DNA of 64,000 bases from Cupriavidus gilardii (GCF_013314895.1 NZ_JABTYE010000001.1:248001-312000); one strand, 5' to 3'. Counted from the stretch's first letter, positions 42,280 through 52,088 are shown. The notes: generated by a model not told the origin, from the letters alone. Program-made: numbers and translations.

Positions 42280-43026
42280 ATGCCACCCCGTTTCTACGTC
42301 GATCAACCGCTCGCCCCCGATACCCTGCTGCCGCTGCCCGAGGCGGTGGTGCGCCATGTCCAGGTGCTGCGCCTGCATCCCGGCGAGCCCATCACGCTGT
42401 TCGACGGACGCGGCGGCAGCCATGCCGCGACGCTGGTCGAGATCGGCAAACGCAGTGCGACCGCACAAATCGGCGCGCGCGATACCGCCGAATGCGAACT
42501 ACCCTTCCGCGTGACCCTGGCCCAGGGCATCGCCGGCGGCGACAAGATGGACTGGCTGATCGAAAAGGCCGTGGAACTTGGCGTCGGCGCGATCCAGCCG
42601 CTGCAAACCGCGCGCGCGGTGGTGCGCCTGAGCGGCGAACGTGCGCAGAAGCGCCACGCGCACTGGCAGGCCCTGGTGACCGCGGCGTGCGAGCAATGCG
42701 GCCGCAATCGCTTGCCGGCGGTGTCGCCGGTGGCTAACTTGGAGGCGTGGCTGACGGCGATCCCGCCTGACGCGGGCCAGCGTCTGCTGGTGTCGCCGCG
42801 CGCCGAATCCACGCTGGTAGCGCTTGCGCAGGCACACCGCGCCGACTGGATTGCCGGCGGCGTCACGCTGCTGATCGGACCCGAAGGCGGCCTGTCGCCC
42901 GAGGAAGAACGCGCCGCACTGGCGCAAGGTTTCACGGCGGTGTCGCTCGGACCGCGCATCCTGCGCACCGAGACCGCCGGTCTGGCCTGCCTGGCCGCGC
43001 TGAACGCGCTGCTGGGCGGTTTCTGA
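42280..43026 (+). CDS. rsmE: 16S rRNA (uracil(1498)-N(3))-methyltransferase RsmE
   Basis: RsmE methylates U1498 of 16S rRNA. The 248-residue SPOUT-family protein has the N-terminal PUA-like domain (PPRFYVDQPLAP, VRHVQVLRLHPGEPITLFDG). The trefoil-knot SAM motifs LLIGPEGGLSPEEE near 205-218 and LGPRILRTETAGLACL near 228-243 complete the family pattern. The start ATG at 42280 lies 18 bp after the VOC gene, suggesting co-transcription. Confidence 0.96.
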   Translation: MPPRFYVDQPLAPDTLLPLPEAVVRHVQVLRLHPGEPITLFDGRGGSHAATLVEIGKRSATAQIGARDTAECELPFRVTLAQGIAGGDKMDWLIEKAVELGVGAIQPLQTARAVVRLSGERAQKRHAHWQALVTAACEQCGRNRLPAVSPVANLEAWLTAIPPDAGQRLLVSPRAESTLVALAQAHRADWIAGGVTLLIGPEGGLSPEEERAALAQGFTAVSLGPRILRTETAGLACLAALNALLGGF

Positions 43027-43120
43027 CGGCACCGCGCCGTCGACCGCTGTCGAGCCGACCCGGTCCGCGCAGCACGGCACCGGCCGGTCCGATAACCGAA
43101 TCAACAACAAGGAGCTGAAG

Positions 43121-43693
43121 ATGGGACTGCTCGATAGTGTGCTTGGCGGCGTGCTCGGCCAAACCAACCCGGCGCAGGCCGGCGAATCCGGCCAATCCGG
43201 CATGAATCCGAAGATGATGCTGGCGCTTGGCCTGCTGGCGATGCTCGCGATGCGCGGCCGCCAGGACGGCGCCGATGCCACGCAGGACCCGGCCGGCATG
43301 GCCGGCGGCCTGGGCGGCATTCTCGGTGGGCTGGCCGGCGGCGGTGGCGGACTCGATCTGGGTTCGCTGCTTGGCGGCCTGCTCGGCGGCCAGGGCGGCG
43401 CGGCCGGCGAAGCTCAGACGATTGGCGCGGCGGCCGGCGGCATCGGCGCGCTGCAGCAGATCCTGGCGCAGGCGGGACTGGGCGAGCAGGTCTCCTCGTG
43501 GATCGGCACCGGCCCGAATCAGCCGGTGTCGCCGTCGTCGCTGGCCGACGCGCTGCAAGGCACCGGCGCGCTCGACACGCTGTCGTCGACCACCGGCCTG
43601 TCGCGCGACGACGTCGCCGCGCAGCTCAGCGCCGGCCTGCCGGAACTGATCGATCAGCTGACCCCGCAGGGACAGGTCCCGCCCGCAGCCTGA
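43121..43693 (+). CDS. YidB-like (DUF937) small protein
   Basis: This 190-residue Gly/Leu/Ala-rich protein starts MGLLDSVLGGVLGQ and has a C-terminal domain of about 130 residues: GGIGALQQILAQAGLGEQVSSWIGTG and LSRDDVAAQLSAGLPELIDQLTPQG. That is the signature of YidB/DUF937 proteins. The central part is a run of Gly-Gly-Leu repeats. No signal peptide is evident. Function is unknown. It has a GGAG ribosome binding site and is closed by the terminator at 43738-43768. Confidence 0.88.
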   Translation: MGLLDSVLGGVLGQTNPAQAGESGQSGMNPKMMLALGLLAMLAMRGRQDGADATQDPAGMAGGLGGILGGLAGGGGGLDLGSLLGGLLGGQGGAAGEAQTIGAAAGGIGALQQILAQAGLGEQVSSWIGTGPNQPVSPSSLADALQGTGALDTLSSTTGLSRDDVAAQLSAGLPELIDQLTPQGQVPPAA

Positions 43694-43737
43694 TCGTCCC
43701 GCGCGATTCGAGGCGGCCCCCGTGCCGCTCGCGACGC

Positions 43738-43768
43738 AAAAAAGCCCGCCGGTCTGGCGGGCTTTCTT
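43738..43768. terminator. Bidirectional terminator between yidB-like and barstar genes
   Basis: A perfect 10-bp stem (43741-43750 with 43756-43765) and 5-base loop is flanked by six A residues on the left and T-rich sequence on the right, so it can serve both converging transcripts. Confidence 0.9.
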
Positions 43769-43838
43769 CTGAGCCTTGACACCTTCTGCGATCGGCGGTC
43801 CCTGCGCGGCAACGCGCGGGGTACCGAAATCAAAGCGC

Positions 43839-44447
43839 TCAGGCGAACGAGTAGAACACGCGGAATTGCACGCGGCGCTCGGCCCAGAACTCGGCGGCGT
43901 CGCGGAACACGTCGAGCAGCGTCTCGCGCGCTTCCTTGTCGAACTTCTGCGCGCAAGGCAGGCCTTCGAGGACGATGACGAAACCGGGCTGGGTGCCCGC
44001 CTTGTGGATCATGTCGGTCAGGCAATCGGCAAGCGCATCGAAGTTCTTGCCGAAGTGCTTCGGAAACAGGAACGCCGTGGCGATGGTTTCCAGCACTTCG
44101 CCCTTCGTCGTGCAATGCGCGCAATTGGCGTAGAGGAAATGCTGGCCGAGGTCCGCGGCCGCCTGTGCCAGCTCGGGCACACGGAAGGCGCGGATCGACT
44201 GAACGATGTTGGGTCGCACGGTCTTGAACAGGTTCAGCGCGGCTTCTCTGCCGCAGGCCACTTCGGCGTTGCCGTCCTGCGGCGACGCGGGCGGCAGTTT
44301 ATTGTGCGCGACCTCGTAGCGGGGCATCATCAGCACACTGTCATAAAGGTTCTGGGCATGTTGTTGAGCCCGCTGCCAGCCATCTCCGGCGCCGCGCTCT
44401 TCGCGGGCGGCAAGGGCGTCGCCCAGTCCGAAAATGTCAGTCATCAT
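43839..44447 (-). CDS. Barstar-family ribonuclease inhibitor (immunity protein)
   Basis: The C-terminal half (about 104-200) is a barstar fold. LFPKHFGKNFDALADCLTDM at 127-146 is the family signature, followed by GFVIVLEGLP at 155-164. Barstar binds and blocks barnase-type RNases. The first 100 residues are an extra, mostly helical segment not present in classical barstar. The start ATG overlaps the stop of the upstream RNase gene (ATGA), so enzyme and inhibitor are translationally coupled, as expected for a toxin-immunity pair. Confidence 0.92.
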   Translation of the reverse strand: MMTDIFGLGDALAAREERGAGDGWQRAQQHAQNLYDSVLMMPRYEVAHNKLPPASPQDGNAEVACGREAALNLFKTVRPNIVQSIRAFRVPELAQAAADLGQHFLYANCAHCTTKGEVLETIATAFLFPKHFGKNFDALADCLTDMIHKAGTQPGFVIVLEGLPCAQKFDKEARETLLDVFRDAAEFWAERRVQFRVFYSFA

Positions 44448-44974
44448 CTGATTATCCGTTTGAAGCTGTTGTAGTGGTCTTCCGTGTAATAGCAGTCGTT
44501 GACGGCACGTGGTTCGCCGCCACAGACGATTCGCTTCGCACCCCGATTCCGGCTGCCCGGTCGGGCAACCGTGTATTCACGGTAATAGCCGCGCTGCCGC
44601 CGAGGCAGGATGCGTTCGTAATTGCCGAACCGCGAGCCGTCCTTGGCATAGGGGTACGGCCCCCCGGCCTCGATGCGCTGCAGCGTCTGCTGTGCCTCGT
44701 TGGGCAGTTGCTGCACTGCAATGGTTCCCAGCGTATCCGACAGCACCGGCGGCGGCTGCTTTGCCTGCGCCGGTTGCGCCAGCGTGGCGGCCATGACAAG
44801 CGCCGCCAGGGTATGCAAGGTTCCGCGCGCGACCCGTCGGAGCGAAGGCTGGACCCGTTGCAGGATCTTGTCGGAGCGCGGTGCGCGTTGCGGCAAAGAA
44901 GTCGGGGAACCCACGTTGTCTGGTCTGGTGGCGCAGCAATCCAACGCCAAGCGCGGTCGACGGATCGCTTGCAT
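44444..44974 (-). CDS. Secreted guanyl-specific ribonuclease (barnase/RNase Sa family)
   Basis: The C-terminal 75 residues are a microbial guanyl RNase of the N1/T1/Sa type. GGPYPYAKDGSRFGNYE leads to catalytic Glu133 (YREYTV), Arg148 (GAKRIV) and His167 (TEDHYNSF). Cys151 and Cys161 could form a disulfide. A signal peptide (TLHTLAALVMAATLAQPAQA, about 52-71) directs export. The start is uncertain. The ATG at 44974 leaves about 50 residues before the hydrophobic core, so a later GTG or TTG start giving a normal-length signal is likely. It is paired with the downstream barstar gene. Confidence 0.9.
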   Translation of the reverse strand: MQAIRRPRLALDCCATRPDNVGSPTSLPQRAPRSDKILQRVQPSLRRVARGTLHTLAALVMAATLAQPAQAKQPPPVLSDTLGTIAVQQLPNEAQQTLQRIEAGGPYPYAKDGSRFGNYERILPRRQRGYYREYTVARPGSRNRGAKRIVCGGEPRAVNDCYYTEDHYNSFKRIIR

Positions 44975-45100
44975 CGAAGGCGCTAGGTTACGCGCAAGCT
45001 GTTAAATAATCAATCCCCGCGCCCGGGTGGCGGCGAAAATCTGAATTGTTTCAAGGCGTTAATGGTATGTATGCGCACACTAACTGAGTTTGAAGGGCGG

Positions 45101-45127
45101 TAAAAAAGCCGGGGCATGCCCCGGCTC
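45101..45127 (-). terminator. Intrinsic terminator of maeB
   Basis: A perfect 9-bp GC-rich stem (45107-45115 with 45118-45126) is followed on the minus strand by six T residues (45102-45107), 22 bp after the maeB stop. Confidence 0.9.
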
Positions 45128-45148
45128 CGGCACTCACCCGGCGAGTTC

Positions 45149-47497
45149 TTACCGCTTCGCCGCCGCGTCCACCACCACCAGCGACGTCATATTGACGATC
45201 CGGCGGACAGTGGCCGACGGCGTCAGGATATGCACCGGCGCATTGACGCCCAGCAGGATCGGGCCGATCGCGACGTTGTTGCCGGCGGCCGTCTTCAGCA
45301 GGTTGTAGGAGATATTGGCTGCGTCGATGTTCGGGCACACCAGCAGGTTGGCTTCGCCCTTGAGCGTGCCGTCCGGCACCAGCTGGTCGCGCAGCTTCTG
45401 GTCCAGCGCGCAGTCGCCGTGCATCTCGCCGTCGATTTCCAGTTCCGGCGCGCGTTCGCGCAGGATCGCCAGGGTTTCGCGCATCTTCTGCGCCGACGGC
45501 GCCTCGGACGAGCCGAAGTTCGAATGCGAAAGCAGCGCGATCTTGGGCTCGATGCCGAAGCGCTTCAGCTCCTCGGCCGCCATGATCGTGATCTCGGCCA
45601 GTTCCGACGCGGTCGGGTCGACATTGACGTGGGTGTCCACCAGGAAGATCTGGCGGCCCGGCAGCACCAGGCCGTTCATCGCCGCGTAGACCTCGTTGGT
45701 GCCGCCCAGCACCTGGTCGATATAACGCAGATGCGCGGCGGTATTGCTGACCGTGCCGCAGATCATGCCGTCGGCCTCGCCCTTGTGCACCAGCATCGCG
45801 CCGATCAGCGTGGTGCGGCGGCGCATTTCGAGCTTGGCGTACTGCGGCGTCACGCCCTGGCGCGCCATCATCCGGTAGTAGGTGTCGGAATAGTCGCGGA
45901 AGCGCTCGTCGTGCTCGGGGTTAACCACGGTGAAATCCACGCCCATGCGCAGGCGCAGGCCGAAGCGTTCGATCCGGTGCGTCAGCACGGCCGGACGGCC
46001 GATCAGGATCGGATTGGCCAGCTTTTCATCGACGATCACCTGCACTGCACGCAGCACGCGCTCTTCCTCGCCCTCGGCGAACACGATGCGCTTCTTCTCC
46101 ATCGCCACCTTGCGGGCGGCGGCGTAGATCGGCTTCATCAGCGTGCCCGAGTGGTAGACGAACTGCTGCAGCTGCAGCTTGTACGCCTCCATGTCCTCGA
46201 TGGGGCGGGTCGCCACGCCGGAATCCATCGCGGCCTGCGCGACGGCCGGCGCCACCTTGACGATCAGGCGCGGATCGAAGGGCTTCGGAATCAGATACTC
46301 GGGGCCGAACGACAGATCCTGGATGCCGTAGGCGGTGGCGACGATGTCGCTCTGCTCCTGCCGTGCCAGTTCGGCGACGGCATGCGCCGCGGCGATTTCC
46401 ATCTCGCGGGTGATAGTGGTCGCGCCCACGTCCAGCGCCCCGCGGAAGATGAACGGGAAGCACAGTACGTTGTTGACCTGGTTCGGGTAGTCGGTGCGGC
46501 CGGTGGCCATCACCGCGTCGGGACGCACTTCCTTGACCAGCTCCGGCATGATTTCCGGATTCGGGTTGGCCAGCGCCAGCACCAGCGGGCGCTCCGCCAT
46601 CCGCTGCACCATGTCCTGCTTGAGCACGCCGGCCGCGGACAGGCCGAGGAAGATGTCGGCGCCGTCGATCACTTCGGCCAGCTTGCGCTTGTCGGTCTTC
46701 TGCGCGAAGCGCGCCTTCTCCGGATCCATCAGCTCGGTGCGGCCCTCGTAGACCACGCCGGCCAGGTCCGTCACCCAGATGTTGGACAGCGGCAGGCCGA
46801 GATCGACCAGCAGATCCAGGCAGGCCAGCGCCGCGGCGCCCGCGCCCGAGGCGACCAGCTTGACGTCCTTGATGTCCTTGCCGACCACGCGCAGCCCGTT
46901 GATGACCGCCGCGCCGACCACGATCGCGGTGCCGTGCTGGTCGTCGTGGAAGACGGGAATCTTCATCCGCTCGCGCAGCTTGCGCTCGACGTAGAAGCAT
47001 TCCGGCGCCTTGATGTCTTCAAGATTGATGCCGCCGAATGTCGGCTCGAGCGACGCGATGATCTCGACCAGCTTCTCCGGGTCCTTCTCGTCGATCTCGA
47101 TATCGAACACGTCGATGCCGGCGAACTTCTTGAACAGGCCCGCCTTGCCTTCCATCACCGGCTTCGATGCCGCCGGGCCGATGTCGCCCAGGCCGAGCAC
47201 CGCGGTGCCGTTGGTGACCACGCCGACCAGATTGCCGCGCGCGGTGTAGCGGAAGGAATTGGCCGGATCGACGACGATCTCTTCGCAAGCGGCCGCAACG
47301 CCCGGCGAGTAGGCCAGCGCCAGGTCGCGCTGGTTCGACAGCGGCTTGGTCGGCGTGACCGAAATCTTCCCCGGGGTCGGAAACTCGTGATACTCGAGGG
47401 CGGCTTTGCGCAGCGCCTCGCGCTGCTGCTGTTTCAGTTCGTCTTGCGAAATTGCCTGCGAATTCGGCTGCGAAGCGGGCTGCGAAGGACTGGTCAT
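45149..47497 (-). CDS. maeB: NADP-dependent malic enzyme with phosphotransacetylase domain
   Basis: MaeB oxidatively decarboxylates malate to pyruvate, supplying NADPH. The 782-residue protein has the malic enzyme core (about 30-440): the [14 protein letters not shown] region, [20 protein letters not shown] near 175, and [18 protein letters not shown]-terminal phosphotransacetylase-like domain (about 450-780) follows, which in MaeB binds acetyl-CoA as a regulator rather than acting as a Pta. The ATG at 47497 is preferred; the longer frame runs antisense to thiL. Its promoter is overlapped by an 11-bp palindrome. Confidence 0.97.
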   Translation of the reverse strand: MTSPSQPASQPNSQAISQDELKQQQREALRKAALEYHEFPTPGKISVTPTKPLSNQRDLALAYSPGVAAACEEIVVDPANSFRYTARGNLVGVVTNGTAVLGLGDIGPAASKPVMEGKAGLFKKFAGIDVFDIEIDEKDPEKLVEIIASLEPTFGGINLEDIKAPECFYVERKLRERMKIPVFHDDQHGTAIVVGAAVINGLRVVGKDIKDVKLVASGAGAAALACLDLLVDLGLPLSNIWVTDLAGVVYEGRTELMDPEKARFAQKTDKRKLAEVIDGADIFLGLSAAGVLKQDMVQRMAERPLVLALANPNPEIMPELVKEVRPDAVMATGRTDYPNQVNNVLCFPFIFRGALDVGATTITREMEIAAAHAVAELARQEQSDIVATAYGIQDLSFGPEYLIPKPFDPRLIVKVAPAVAQAAMDSGVATRPIEDMEAYKLQLQQFVYHSGTLMKPIYAAARKVAMEKKRIVFAEGEEERVLRAVQVIVDEKLANPILIGRPAVLTHRIERFGLRLRMGVDFTVVNPEHDERFRDYSDTYYRMMARQGVTPQYAKLEMRRRTTLIGAMLVHKGEADGMICGTVSNTAAHLRYIDQVLGGTNEVYAAMNGLVLPGRQIFLVDTHVNVDPTASELAEITIMAAEELKRFGIEPKIALLSHSNFGSSEAPSAQKMRETLAILRERAPELEIDGEMHGDCALDQKLRDQLVPDGTLKGEANLLVCPNIDAANISYNLLKTAAGNNVAIGPILLGVNAPVHILTPSATVRRIVNMTSLVVVDAAAKR

Positions 47498-47812
47498 CGG
47501 CGCATCTTCCGGTCTGTGGAGCCGTGTTTGACGAAGCGGAAAACGGTGGGAACACACCCTCGCGGGCCGGCTCCACCTGCCCGCTGTCTCCTGGCTGTCT
47601 CTCGATCGAGCCCCGCATTTTATATTGTGAAATTTTATTTCACAATAAGCGTTTTGCGAGAGGCACCTTTGCGTTTCGGTACAATATGCCGGATGTGGGC
47701 GGCACTGACCAGCCGCGCAAGCCGTCCCCGGCCTCGCCCGGCGGCGCTCTCCCAGGACTCTCCGGGCCTCGTGCCGCGCCCCCGCCGGGCGGGTTTCCGA
47801 GCCGACTCCAGC
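47498..47812. other. Divergent maeB-thiL regulatory region
   Basis: This 315-bp region has a strikingly AT-rich core (about 47615-47650) in GC-rich surroundings. The core holds the maeB promoter candidate and a perfect palindrome. A plus-strand TACAAT at 47680-47685 could be the thiL -10. No coding region is supported. Confidence 0.7.
47619..47647 (-). promoter_or_regulatory. maeB promoter covered by a perfect 11-bp palindromic operator candidate
   Basis: Arms at 47623-47633 and 47637-47647 are perfect 11-bp complements with a 3-bp spacer. On the minus strand TTGTGA (47640-47645) and TATAAA (47619-47624) form -35/-10-like hexamers spaced by 15 bp. The palindrome thus fills the promoter spacer. 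A protein bound there would occlude RNA polymerase. The regulator is not identifiable from sequence; GntR-type factors favour such short-spacer palindromes. Confidence 0.7.
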
Positions 47813-48826
47813 ATGCCTCCGACCGACCGCGACTCCGCCGCGCACCCTCCCGCGCACCATTCCGCGCAGTTGTCTGAATTCGAACTGATCCGCCGTTATT
47901 TCACACGTCCGGCCCGCAAGGCGGTGCTCGGCGTCGGCGACGACTGCGCGCTGCTGGACCCGCGCCCCGGCCATCTGCTGGCCGTCAGCACCGACATGCT
48001 GGTCAGCGGCCGGCACTTCTTCCCCGACGTGCCGCCGCGCGCGCTGGGGCACAAGGCGCTGGCCGTCAATCTGTCCGACCTGGCGGCGATGGGCGCCGAG
48101 CCGCGCGCGTTCACCCTGGCGCTGGCGCTCCCAGAGGCCGAGCCCGCGTGGCTGGCCGAGCTCGCCGCCGGCATGCTGGAACTGGCCGACGCCCATGGCT
48201 GCGAGCTGGTCGGCGGCGACACCACGCGGGGCCCGTTGACGCTGTCGCTGACCGTGTTCGGCGATGTGCCGCGCGGCAGCGCGCTGCGGCGCGACGCTGC
48301 CCGGCCCGGCGACGATATCTGGATCTCCGGCACGCTGGGCGACGCCCGACTGGCGCTGGGCGATTGCCGCGGCGAATGGCTGCTGCCGGAGCCCGACTTC
48401 ACGCTGGTGCGGCCGCGCATGGACACGCCGACCCCGCGCGTCGCGCTGGGCATGGCGCTGCGCGGACTCGCCCACGCCGCGCTCGACATCTCGGACGGGC
48501 TGGTCGGCGATCTGGGCCATATTCTGGAGCGCTCGCAGGTCGGCGCGCTGCTAGACGTCGACGCGCTGCCGCGTTCCGAGGTCATGGCGCACCAGCCGCA
48601 CGATTGCCAGCTCGAATGCGTGCTGGCCGGCGGCGACGACTACGAGCTGTGCTTCACCGCCCCGGCCGGCGCGCGCGAGCCGCTGGCGGCGCTGGCCGAA
48701 CGGCTCGCGCTGCAGCTGACCCGGGTCGGCACGATCACCGCCGAGCCCGGGCTGCGTCTGGTCGATGGCGGTGGCGCGCCGGTCGCCTTCCAGGTCCGAA
48801 GCTTCGATCATTTCGCCAACCCCTGA
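47813..48826 (+). CDS. thiL: Thiamine-monophosphate kinase
   Basis: ThiL phosphorylates thiamine monophosphate to thiamine diphosphate. The 337-residue protein belongs to the PurM/ThiL superfamily. The N-terminal block SEFELIRRYFTRP, the Mg/ATP loop GVGDDCALLDP near 42-52, STDMLVSGRHFF near 62, and AVNLSDLAAMGAEPRAF near 85-101 are diagnostic. The C-terminal half has DISDGLVGDLGHI and AGGDDYELCFTAP. The ATG at 47813 was chosen as the first start giving only a short variable leader. It is followed 120 bp later by pgpA. Confidence 0.96.
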   Translation: MPPTDRDSAAHPPAHHSAQLSEFELIRRYFTRPARKAVLGVGDDCALLDPRPGHLLAVSTDMLVSGRHFFPDVPPRALGHKALAVNLSDLAAMGAEPRAFTLALALPEAEPAWLAELAAGMLELADAHGCELVGGDTTRGPLTLSLTVFGDVPRGSALRRDAARPGDDIWISGTLGDARLALGDCRGEWLLPEPDFTLVRPRMDTPTPRVALGMALRGLAHAALDISDGLVGDLGHILERSQVGALLDVDALPRSEVMAHQPHDCQLECVLAGGDDYELCFTAPAGAREPLAALAERLALQLTRVGTITAEPGLRLVDGGGAPVAFQVRSFDHFANP

Positions 48827-48946
48827 CAGCGGGACGGCGGCATGTCATGATGCCGCCATGCTGCGGAGCGCGGCGCCACCCGGTCGCCTTCCGCGCCGGC
48901 GGGTTCTGCCCCCGACCGCGATATAACAAACGAGCCAAATACCTTG

Positions 48947-49513
48947 ATGTCCGCCTATCCTCCCGGTTCGGCGTCTCCCGATCCCGCGATGACGCTGGAG
49001 GCGGGTCAGACCGCCAAGATCCTGCGCCCGACGGCGCGCTTCATGCTGTCCCATCCCGCGCATTTCATCGCGCTGGGCCTCGGTTCCGGCCTGTCGCCGG
49101 TAATGCCCGGCACGGTCGGCACGCTGTACGGCTGGCTGTCCTTTGTCGTGATCTCGCTGTGGGTGCAGCCCTCCGCCTGGCTGTGGATCATCGGCGGCGG
49201 CTTTCTGCTCGGCCTGTGGGCCTGCGCACGGACCGCGCGCGCGATGGGCGTGCACGATCACGGCAGCATGGTGTGGGACGAGATCGTGGCGTTCTGGCTG
49301 GTGCTGGCCTTCGTGATGCCGACCGGCTTCTGGGGTCAGTTCGCCGCCTTCCTGTGGTTCCGGATCTTCGACATGGCCAAACCCGCGCCGATCGCCTATT
49401 ACGACCGCACGCTGAAAGGCCCGGGCCTGCGCGGCGGCTTCGGCGTGATGTTCGACGATCTGGTCGCGGCGTTCTACACGCTGCTGGTGTTCGCGCTGTG
49501 GCGCTCGTTCTGA
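48947..49513 (+). CDS. pgpA: Phosphatidylglycerophosphatase A
   Basis: PgpA dephosphorylates phosphatidylglycerol phosphate in membrane lipid synthesis. The 188-residue membrane protein has the conserved GLGSGLSPVMPGTVGTLYGWL near 46-66 and the acidic VWDEIVAFWLVL near 105. The terminal MFDDLVAAFYTLLVFAL also matches. Four hydrophobic segments are present. ATG at 48947 is preferred over the TTG just upstream. thiL-pgpA-pncC is a widely conserved run in proteobacteria. Confidence 0.95.
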   Translation: MSAYPPGSASPDPAMTLEAGQTAKILRPTARFMLSHPAHFIALGLGSGLSPVMPGTVGTLYGWLSFVVISLWVQPSAWLWIIGGGFLLGLWACARTARAMGVHDHGSMVWDEIVAFWLVLAFVMPTGFWGQFAAFLWFRIFDMAKPAPIAYYDRTLKGPGLRGGFGVMFDDLVAAFYTLLVFALWRSF

Positions 49514-49574
49514 GCGCATCCGCGCCGCCGCATCCGAACCGTATCGATTCACCGCCAGCACGAGAGCCGTCATC

Positions 49575-50072
49575 ATGTCCATCAGCCGCTTGCTCGACCA
49601 GCTTGCCGTCCAGGCCGGCATCGCCCTCAAGGAAAAATCGCTGATGGTGGCCACCGCCGAGTCCTGTACCGGCGGCCTGGTGGCGGCCGCCATCACCGAC
49701 GTCGCAGGCTCGTCCGGCTGGTTCGAACGCGGTTTCGTGACCTACTCGAACGAAGCCAAGAGCACCATGCTGGGCGTGCCGGCCAAGCTGATCCGCGATT
49801 TCGGCGCGGTCAGCGAGGAAGTCGCCCATGCGATGGCCGAGGGCGCGCTGCTCAACAGCCGCGCCCAGGTGGCGCTGTCGATCACCGGCGTGGCCGGCCC
49901 GACCGGCGGCACGCCGGAGAAGCCGGTCGGCATGGTCTGCTTCGGCTGGAGCAATCGAATCGTGACCCGGGTCGAGACCCAGCGCTTCAAGGGCGACCGC
50001 CAGCAGATCCGGCGCCAGGCCGCCGAGCATGCGATGCGCGGCCTGCTCGATCTGGTGCGCAACGAAGCCTGA
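49575..50072 (+). CDS. pncC: Nicotinamide-nucleotide amidohydrolase PncC (CinA C-terminal family)
   Basis: PncC converts nicotinamide mononucleotide to nicotinic acid mononucleotide in pyridine-nucleotide salvage. The 165-residue single-domain protein carries the CinA signature ATAESCTGGLVAAAITDVAGSS at about 26-47, including catalytic Ser30. GFVTYSNEAKSTMLGV and ALSITGVAGPTGGTPEKPVG follow. The N-terminal CinA domain is absent, as in the E. coli YgaD-type enzyme. It ends 24 bp before the convergent pyrF stop. Confidence 0.95.
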   Translation: MSISRLLDQLAVQAGIALKEKSLMVATAESCTGGLVAAAITDVAGSSGWFERGFVTYSNEAKSTMLGVPAKLIRDFGAVSEEVAHAMAEGALLNSRAQVALSITGVAGPTGGTPEKPVGMVCFGWSNRIVTRVETQRFKGDRQQIRRQAAEHAMRGLLDLVRNEA

Positions 50073-50096
50073 GCGCCGCGGCGCCCGGCCCCTGGT

Positions 50097-50939
50097 TCAA
50101 CCCTGCCGGAAGCGGTTGATCGTGTCACGCGTCTGCAGCGCGGCGCGGCGCGCGGCGGCGGCGAAGTCCTTCTCGCGGCTGGCGTACAGAATGGCCCGCG
50201 ACGAATTGATCATCATGCCGGTACCGTCGGCGCTGCGGCCAGCCTTGACCGTGGCCTCGATATCGCCGCCCTGGGCACCGATGCCGGGAATCAGCAGCGG
50301 CATGTCGCCGACCAGCTCGCGCACCTTGGCGATTTCGTTGGGGAAGGTCGCGCCGACCACCAGCCCCATCTGGCCGGTGGTGTTCCAGCGCGCCGCAGCC
50401 TGTTCGGCGACCAGTTGATAGATCGGCTTGCCTTCGACCTGCAGGAACTGCACGTCGGAGCCGCCCGGGTTCGAGGTCCGGCACAGCACGATGACACCGC
50501 GCTCCGGATAGGCGAGGTACGGCTCCACCGAATCGAAACCCATATAGGGGCTGACCGTGACCGCGTCGGCCTGATAGCGCTCGAACGCCTCGATCGCGTA
50601 ATGCTGCGCGGTCGAGCCGATGTCGCCGCGCTTGGCGTCGAGGATTACCGGGATGCCGGGATGGGCGTCGTGGATATAGTGGATCAGCTGTTCGAGCTGG
50701 TCCTCGGCGCGCTGCGAGGCGAAGTAGGCGATCTGCGGCTTGAAGGCGCAGACCAGGTCGGCGGTGGCGTCGACGATCTCCCGGCAGAACGAGAAGATCG
50801 CGCCGCCGGCGCCGGTCAGCGACAGCGGCAGCTTGCCCGGGTCCGGATCGAGCCCGACGCACAGCAGCGAATCGTTGCGCCGCCAGGCCTGGGTCAGCTG
50901 CTCGGTGAACGGGACGGGAGGAACGTAAGGACGGGTCAT
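50097..50939 (-). CDS. pyrF: Orotidine 5'-phosphate decarboxylase (type 2)
   Basis: PyrF makes UMP. The 280-residue protein belongs to the larger type 2 group found in actinobacteria and betaproteobacteria. It shows [13 protein letters not shown] near 26-38, the catalytic [11 protein letters not shown] at 101-111 with Lys103, and [14 protein letters not shown]. The late phosphate-binding block [10 protein letters not shown] follows. The ATG at 50939 ([11 protein letters not shown]) is preferred; the long upstream extension of the frame has no similarity to any family. It is transcribed alone, convergent with pncC. Confidence 0.96.
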   Translation of the reverse strand: MTRPYVPPVPFTEQLTQAWRRNDSLLCVGLDPDPGKLPLSLTGAGGAIFSFCREIVDATADLVCAFKPQIAYFASQRAEDQLEQLIHYIHDAHPGIPVILDAKRGDIGSTAQHYAIEAFERYQADAVTVSPYMGFDSVEPYLAYPERGVIVLCRTSNPGGSDVQFLQVEGKPIYQLVAEQAAARWNTTGQMGLVVGATFPNEIAKVRELVGDMPLLIPGIGAQGGDIEATVKAGRSADGTGMMINSSRAILYASREKDFAAAARRAALQTRDTINRFRQG

Positions 50940-51191
50940 GGATCGCTCGAATGCGTGGCATCCGCGCCCGGGATGGGCGGCGGCGGACCGTTGGCCATCA
51001 TGCGCCGGCCCGCGGGCCTGTCCAGGGAATATCGCGGGAATATCCCGGGCAATATCGTTAGGCAAGCGCGCAGTCGGCGACGGTCGGGTCGTTGCCGGCA
51101 ATTTTACCCGTTGCATGCTATCTTCCTTGCGCTTTTCCCACCGACGAACCCAATAGAAAGAGCGGTAACGCACCGGTAACCGCCTCCCTCC

Positions 51192-52088
51192 ATGACTCTC
51201 GATCGCCGCAACCTTGCCCTGCTCGTCGCCCTGACGCTCGCCTGGGGCGTCAACTGGCCCGTGATGAAGATCGGCGTGGCGCATTTCCCGCCGCTGGGTT
51301 TCCGCCTGCTGTGCATGGCCGGCGGCCTGATCGCGCTGGGACTGGCGCTGCGCGCCAAGGGCATCCCGCTGACGCTGCCCCGCGAGACCTGGGGCACGGT
51401 GTTCAAGCTCGCGCTGCCGAACATGGTGATCTGGCATCTGCTGGCGATCGGCGCGGTCAAGATGCTGTCGTCGGGCCGCGCCGCGATCCTCGGCTACACG
51501 ATGCCGATTTGGGCCGTGGTGTGGGGCCTGCTGCTGTTTCGCGAGCGCATCTCCGCCTGGGCCTGGGTCGGCATCGGCTGCGCGCTGGCCGGCACGCTGC
51601 TGCTGATGTCGAGCGAATTCGGCGCGCTGACCGGCAGCCCGACCGGCACCGTGATGATGCTGGCCGCGGCGGCCGGCTGGGGCTACGGCACCCAGCTGAT
51701 GAAGCGCACCCCCGTCGATATCCCGCTCGGCACGCTGACCTTCTGGATGCTGGCCGTGGCCCTGCCCTTCCTGCTGGCCGGCACGCTGCTGTTCGAGGAC
51801 GGCTGGCGCATGCCGAACGCGATCGAATGGGCGGCGATCCTGTACAACGCGGTGGTCGTGTTCGCCTTCTGCCATCTGGTGTGGTTCGCGCTGGCCCGCT
51901 CGCTGCCGCCGGTGGTCTCCAGCCTGTCGATCATGTTCATCCCCGTGGTTGGCGTCTTCTCGGGCATGTGGATGCTCGGCGAGCAGCCGCACTGGCAGGA
52001 CTACGCCGCCATCGTGCTGATGTTTGCCGCGCTGGCCTCGGTGCTGCTGGTGCCGCTGCTGATGCCGCGGCTGCGCCGTCGCGCCTGA
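51192..52088 (+). CDS. EamA/DMT-family transporter
   Basis: This is a 298-residue drug/metabolite-transporter family protein with ten predicted membrane helices in two EamA repeats. The repeats open [19 protein letters not shown] at 10-28 and [18 protein letters not shown] near 157-174. The end is basic (RLRRRA), with the positive-inside pattern of the family. The substrate cannot be inferred from sequence. It is separated from pyrF by a 252-bp divergent spacer, and the candidate small RNA promoter follows 65 bp after the stop. Confidence 0.92.
   Translation: MTLDRRNLALLVALTLAWGVNWPVMKIGVAHFPPLGFRLLCMAGGLIALGLALRAKGIPLTLPRETWGTVFKLALPNMVIWHLLAIGAVKMLSSGRAAILGYTMPIWAVVWGLLLFRERISAWAWVGIGCALAGTLLLMSSEFGALTGSPTGTVMMLAAAAGWGYGTQLMKRTPVDIPLGTLTFWMLAVALPFLLAGTLLFEDGWRMPNAIEWAAILYNAVVVFAFCHLVWFALARSLPPVVSSLSIMFIPVVGVFSGMWMLGEQPHWQDYAAIVLMFAALASVLLVPLLMPRLRRRA

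Noticed and set aside
45116..47812. Very long in-frame N-terminal extension of ThiL running antisense to maeB
   Set aside because: Only the part after 47813 has ThiL motifs. The rest mirrors malic enzyme codons.
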